6,374 nt of DNA, from assembly GCA_021788515.1 (NCBI GenBank), contig JAJYKN010000087.1, positions 1 through 6,374 of the forward strand. Direction: 5' to 3'. The notes beneath the pieces are model-generated. The model ran no database searches. It was given only the letters and a program-made list of their open reading frames with translations, and was not told where the DNA came from. The position numbers and the translations under genes were made by a program. The stretch's first letter is position 1; every line of letters starts with the position of its first letter. Origin of the DNA: Nitrospirota bacterium (GTDB lineage: Bacteria; Nitrospirota; UBA9217). Positions 5,310-6,374 of the stretch are shown one piece after another.

Positions 5310-5732
5310 CTATTTTTTTGCATTCATCGTTTGGCATTCAAGACACAGCCCGCGCACTTCAACGTAACTTTCCCGGACCGAAAAAACTCCGGTGAGGGAA
5401 TCAGGAAGCTTGATGGAACCTGCAGCGGGAATATCGAAGATCCGTTTGCAGGAAATACAGATCACATGATTGTGTTTCGCCGTATTCGGGTCATATCGTT
5501 TCTTGTCCGGGTCGATCTTCAGTTCAAGAACGTTACCTTTCTCCCTCAACGCCCCCATTGTCGTGTATACCGTTGCCAGGGACATGGTCGGAAATTTTTT
5601 CGCCACAGCGTTGTAAATGTCCTCAGCAGAGGGATGACCGGTGTTCCCCTCTAAATAGTCAAGAATAGCTATCCGCTGCGGAGTAAGTTTGAACCCGATA
5701 TTTCTATATTTGTATTTGCCGGCAAAAATCAT
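5310..5732 (-). CDS. perR: PerR-type peroxide-sensing repressor (Fur family)
   Basis: The 140-residue product is a Fur-family regulator with an N-terminal winged helix (about residues 14-80; LTPQRIAILDYL, then recognition helix SLATVYTTMGAL) and a C-terminal dimerisation/metal domain. Aligned to Bacillus subtilis PerR with a constant offset, all five regulatory-metal ligands are kept: H33, D81, H87, H89 and D100 (for H37, D85, H91, H93 and D104). The structural zinc Cys are C92-x2-C95 and C130-x2-C133. The Asp at 100, where Fur proteins have Glu, is the mark of PerR. PerR senses hydrogen peroxide by iron-catalysed oxidation of its His ligands and then releases DNA. The start is ATG at 5732, with AAGGAT at 5739-5744. 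It is first in an operon with two small Cys-rich proteins and is followed by SOD and rubrerythrin, which are fitting targets. Confidence 0.93.
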   Translation of the reverse strand: MIFAGKYKYRNIGFKLTPQRIAILDYLEGNTGHPSAEDIYNAVAKKFPTMSLATVYTTMGALREKGNVLELKIDPDKKRYDPNTAKHNHVICISCKRIFDIPAAGSIKLPDSLTGVFSVRESYVEVRGLCLECQTMNAKK

Positions 5733-5754
5733 TTAGTCATCCTTGTTGAAAATA

Positions 5755-5783
5755 ACTATAACCTAATAAGAACTACTTGTCAA
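5755..5783 (-). promoter_or_regulatory. Sigma-70 promoter of the perR operon
   Basis: The minus strand carries a perfect -35 TTGACA (5778-5783), a 17-base spacer and -10 TATAGT (5755-5760, five of six matches). Transcription would begin near 5748, shortly upstream of the perR ribosome binding site at 5739-5744. Confidence 0.85.
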
Positions 5784-5795
5784 TAATGATTATAA
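5781..5795. promoter_or_regulatory. PerR box over the perR -35
   Basis: CAATAAT-G-ATTATAA matches the PerR consensus TTATAAT-N-ATTATAA at 12 of 14 positions, with one half-site perfect. It overlaps the -35 of the perR promoter by three bases, the position expected for negative autoregulation. A weaker 11/14 match at 5747-5761 covers the -10. The region is AT-rich, so the second match could be chance. Confidence 0.7.
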
Positions 5796-6062
5796 TTAAA
5801 ATATATATTTTTTTATTCTGTGCCGTTCATTATATTTAACCGTTGAAGAGTTCTCAGAGACTATATATTGATTCAAAAGGCAATCCTATGACTTGCATCA
5901 GGTATATAAGGATATTGGCAACGTGCCAGAATATGATGAATAATTAATCATGTGCCTAAAATATAAGCTCAGAAACATTCCTTTCCGAAAAATCTCGATG
6001 ATTAACAATATAATAATTACATAAAATCAATCACTTCCTGTTCCTGGCCAAGCAGATTTCAG

Positions 6063-6078
6063 TGGCATGGGCCTTGCT
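6063..6078 (+). promoter_or_regulatory. Sigma-54 promoter of the ammonium transporter gene
   Basis: TGGCATG-GGCC-TTGCT matches the RpoN consensus TGGCACG-N4-TTGCW at 11 of 12 defined bases, with the invariant GG and GC separated by exactly 10. Transcription would start about 6089, giving a leader of roughly 137 bases. Sigma-54 control of amt genes under nitrogen limitation is well known, so the site fits the gene it precedes. Confidence 0.85.
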
Positions 6079-6225
6079 AATTATGTAAGCAGCTAACAGG
6101 CAAAATGCATGACCCTCTTTATCAGCAGAACCGGCAATACAAGAGGCTGCCCTGACCCACATCGTGTACCGTGTTCTTTGAAAATCTGAATATTGTCTCA
6201 ATATTTAAAGGGAGGATAGCACTCA

Positions 6226-6374
6226 ATGGATGAAAGACGTCTGTACAAAATGGTTTTGGTCATGCTGCTCTCACTGGCGGTATTCATACCGCTTGCAGCC
6301 ATGGCCCAGGATGCAGTCCCTGTTTCAGCGGCAACTGTTCCGGCAGTCAGGATCGACACCGGTGATACGGCGTG
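6226..6374 (+). CDS. amt: Ammonium transporter (Amt family), 3' truncated by the window
   Basis: The first 49 complete codons are visible. The start is ATG at 6226, with GGAGG at 6211-6215; the nearby ATG at 6230 is out of frame. The product begins with a signal peptide: MDERRLYK, a hydrophobic core, and a probable cleavage after AMA (AMA|QD). An Ala/Pro/Val-rich linker leads to IDTGDTA at the window end, which is the typical sequence just before the first mature helix of bacterial Amt proteins (usually followed by WM and a membrane span). A cleaved signal peptide is normal in this family. Amt trimers conduct ammonium across the inner membrane and are usually regulated by a GlnK PII protein. 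The sigma-54 promoter upstream supports the assignment. The channel part itself is outside the window. Confidence 0.78.
   Translation, partial: MDERRLYKMVLVMLLSLAVFIPLAAMAQDAVPVSAATVPAVRIDTGDTA

Larger units (their letters stand above)
5733..6225. other. Divergent intergenic region (493 bases) between perR and amt
   Basis: This very AT-rich interval holds the perR promoter and box at its left and the sigma-54 promoter and amt leader at its right. Between them (about 5800-6060) are short inverted repeats such as TGGCA-ACG-TGCCA (5916-5928), which could be activator sites. No clear NtrC consensus is recognised and no coding region is seen. Confidence 0.6.

Noticed and set aside
6008..6022. PerR-like match ATATAATAATTACAT upstream of amt
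   Set aside because: It matches 11 of 14, but the region is extremely AT-rich and amt is not an expected PerR target.
6105..6155. 16-codon upstream frame in the amt leader
   Set aside because: No convincing ribosome binding site; mentioned only as part of the leader.

Overview
The window is about 6.4 kb of bacterial DNA of moderate GC content, with AT-rich intergenic stretches. A lipoprotein with a clear lipobox, a c-type heme motif, an ammonium transporter with a signal peptide, and a sigma-54 promoter suggest a diderm (Gram-negative) bacterium. The oxidative-stress set (PerR, Fe/Mn superoxide dismutase, rubrerythrin) is typical of anaerobes or microaerophiles. A Desulfobacterota/Geobacter-like or Nitrospirota-like source fits, but the sequence alone does not settle it.

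Layout. Bases 1-695 (+) are the 3' end of a beta-propeller protein whose tail carries a CxxCH heme motif; it ends at a near-perfect intrinsic terminator. Bases 928-1608 (+) encode a two-helix membrane-anchored protein of unknown function. It converges on a small lipoprotein gene (1750-2205, -), with a GC hairpin between them. A gene-poor stretch (2206-2640) holds a terminator-like hairpin that no gene upstream explains. Next is a small Cys-rich protein (2641-3027, +).

From 3256 to about 5800 everything is on the minus strand and forms an oxidative-stress block, read from right to left: perR (5310-5732), a Cys-rich putative metal-binding protein (4845-5297), a 61-residue zinc-ribbon protein (4685-4870), a strong terminator, superoxide dismutase (3958-4536), rubrerythrin (3341-3835), and a final terminator. 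The first three genes look like one operon: gaps are 12 bases or overlapping, and all are served by a consensus promoter with a 12/14 PerR-box match over its -35. In the inferred scheme, PerR senses peroxide, SOD turns superoxide into peroxide, and rubrerythrin reduces the peroxide. The two Cys-rich proteins are unassigned members of the same cluster and are the most interesting unknowns here.

Bases 6226-6374 (+) are the start of an ammonium transporter (amt), divergent from perR. It is preceded by a consensus sigma-54 promoter at 6063-6078 and a leader of about 137 bases, which implies nitrogen-responsive control. I see no mobile elements, CRISPR arrays, tRNA or rRNA genes.
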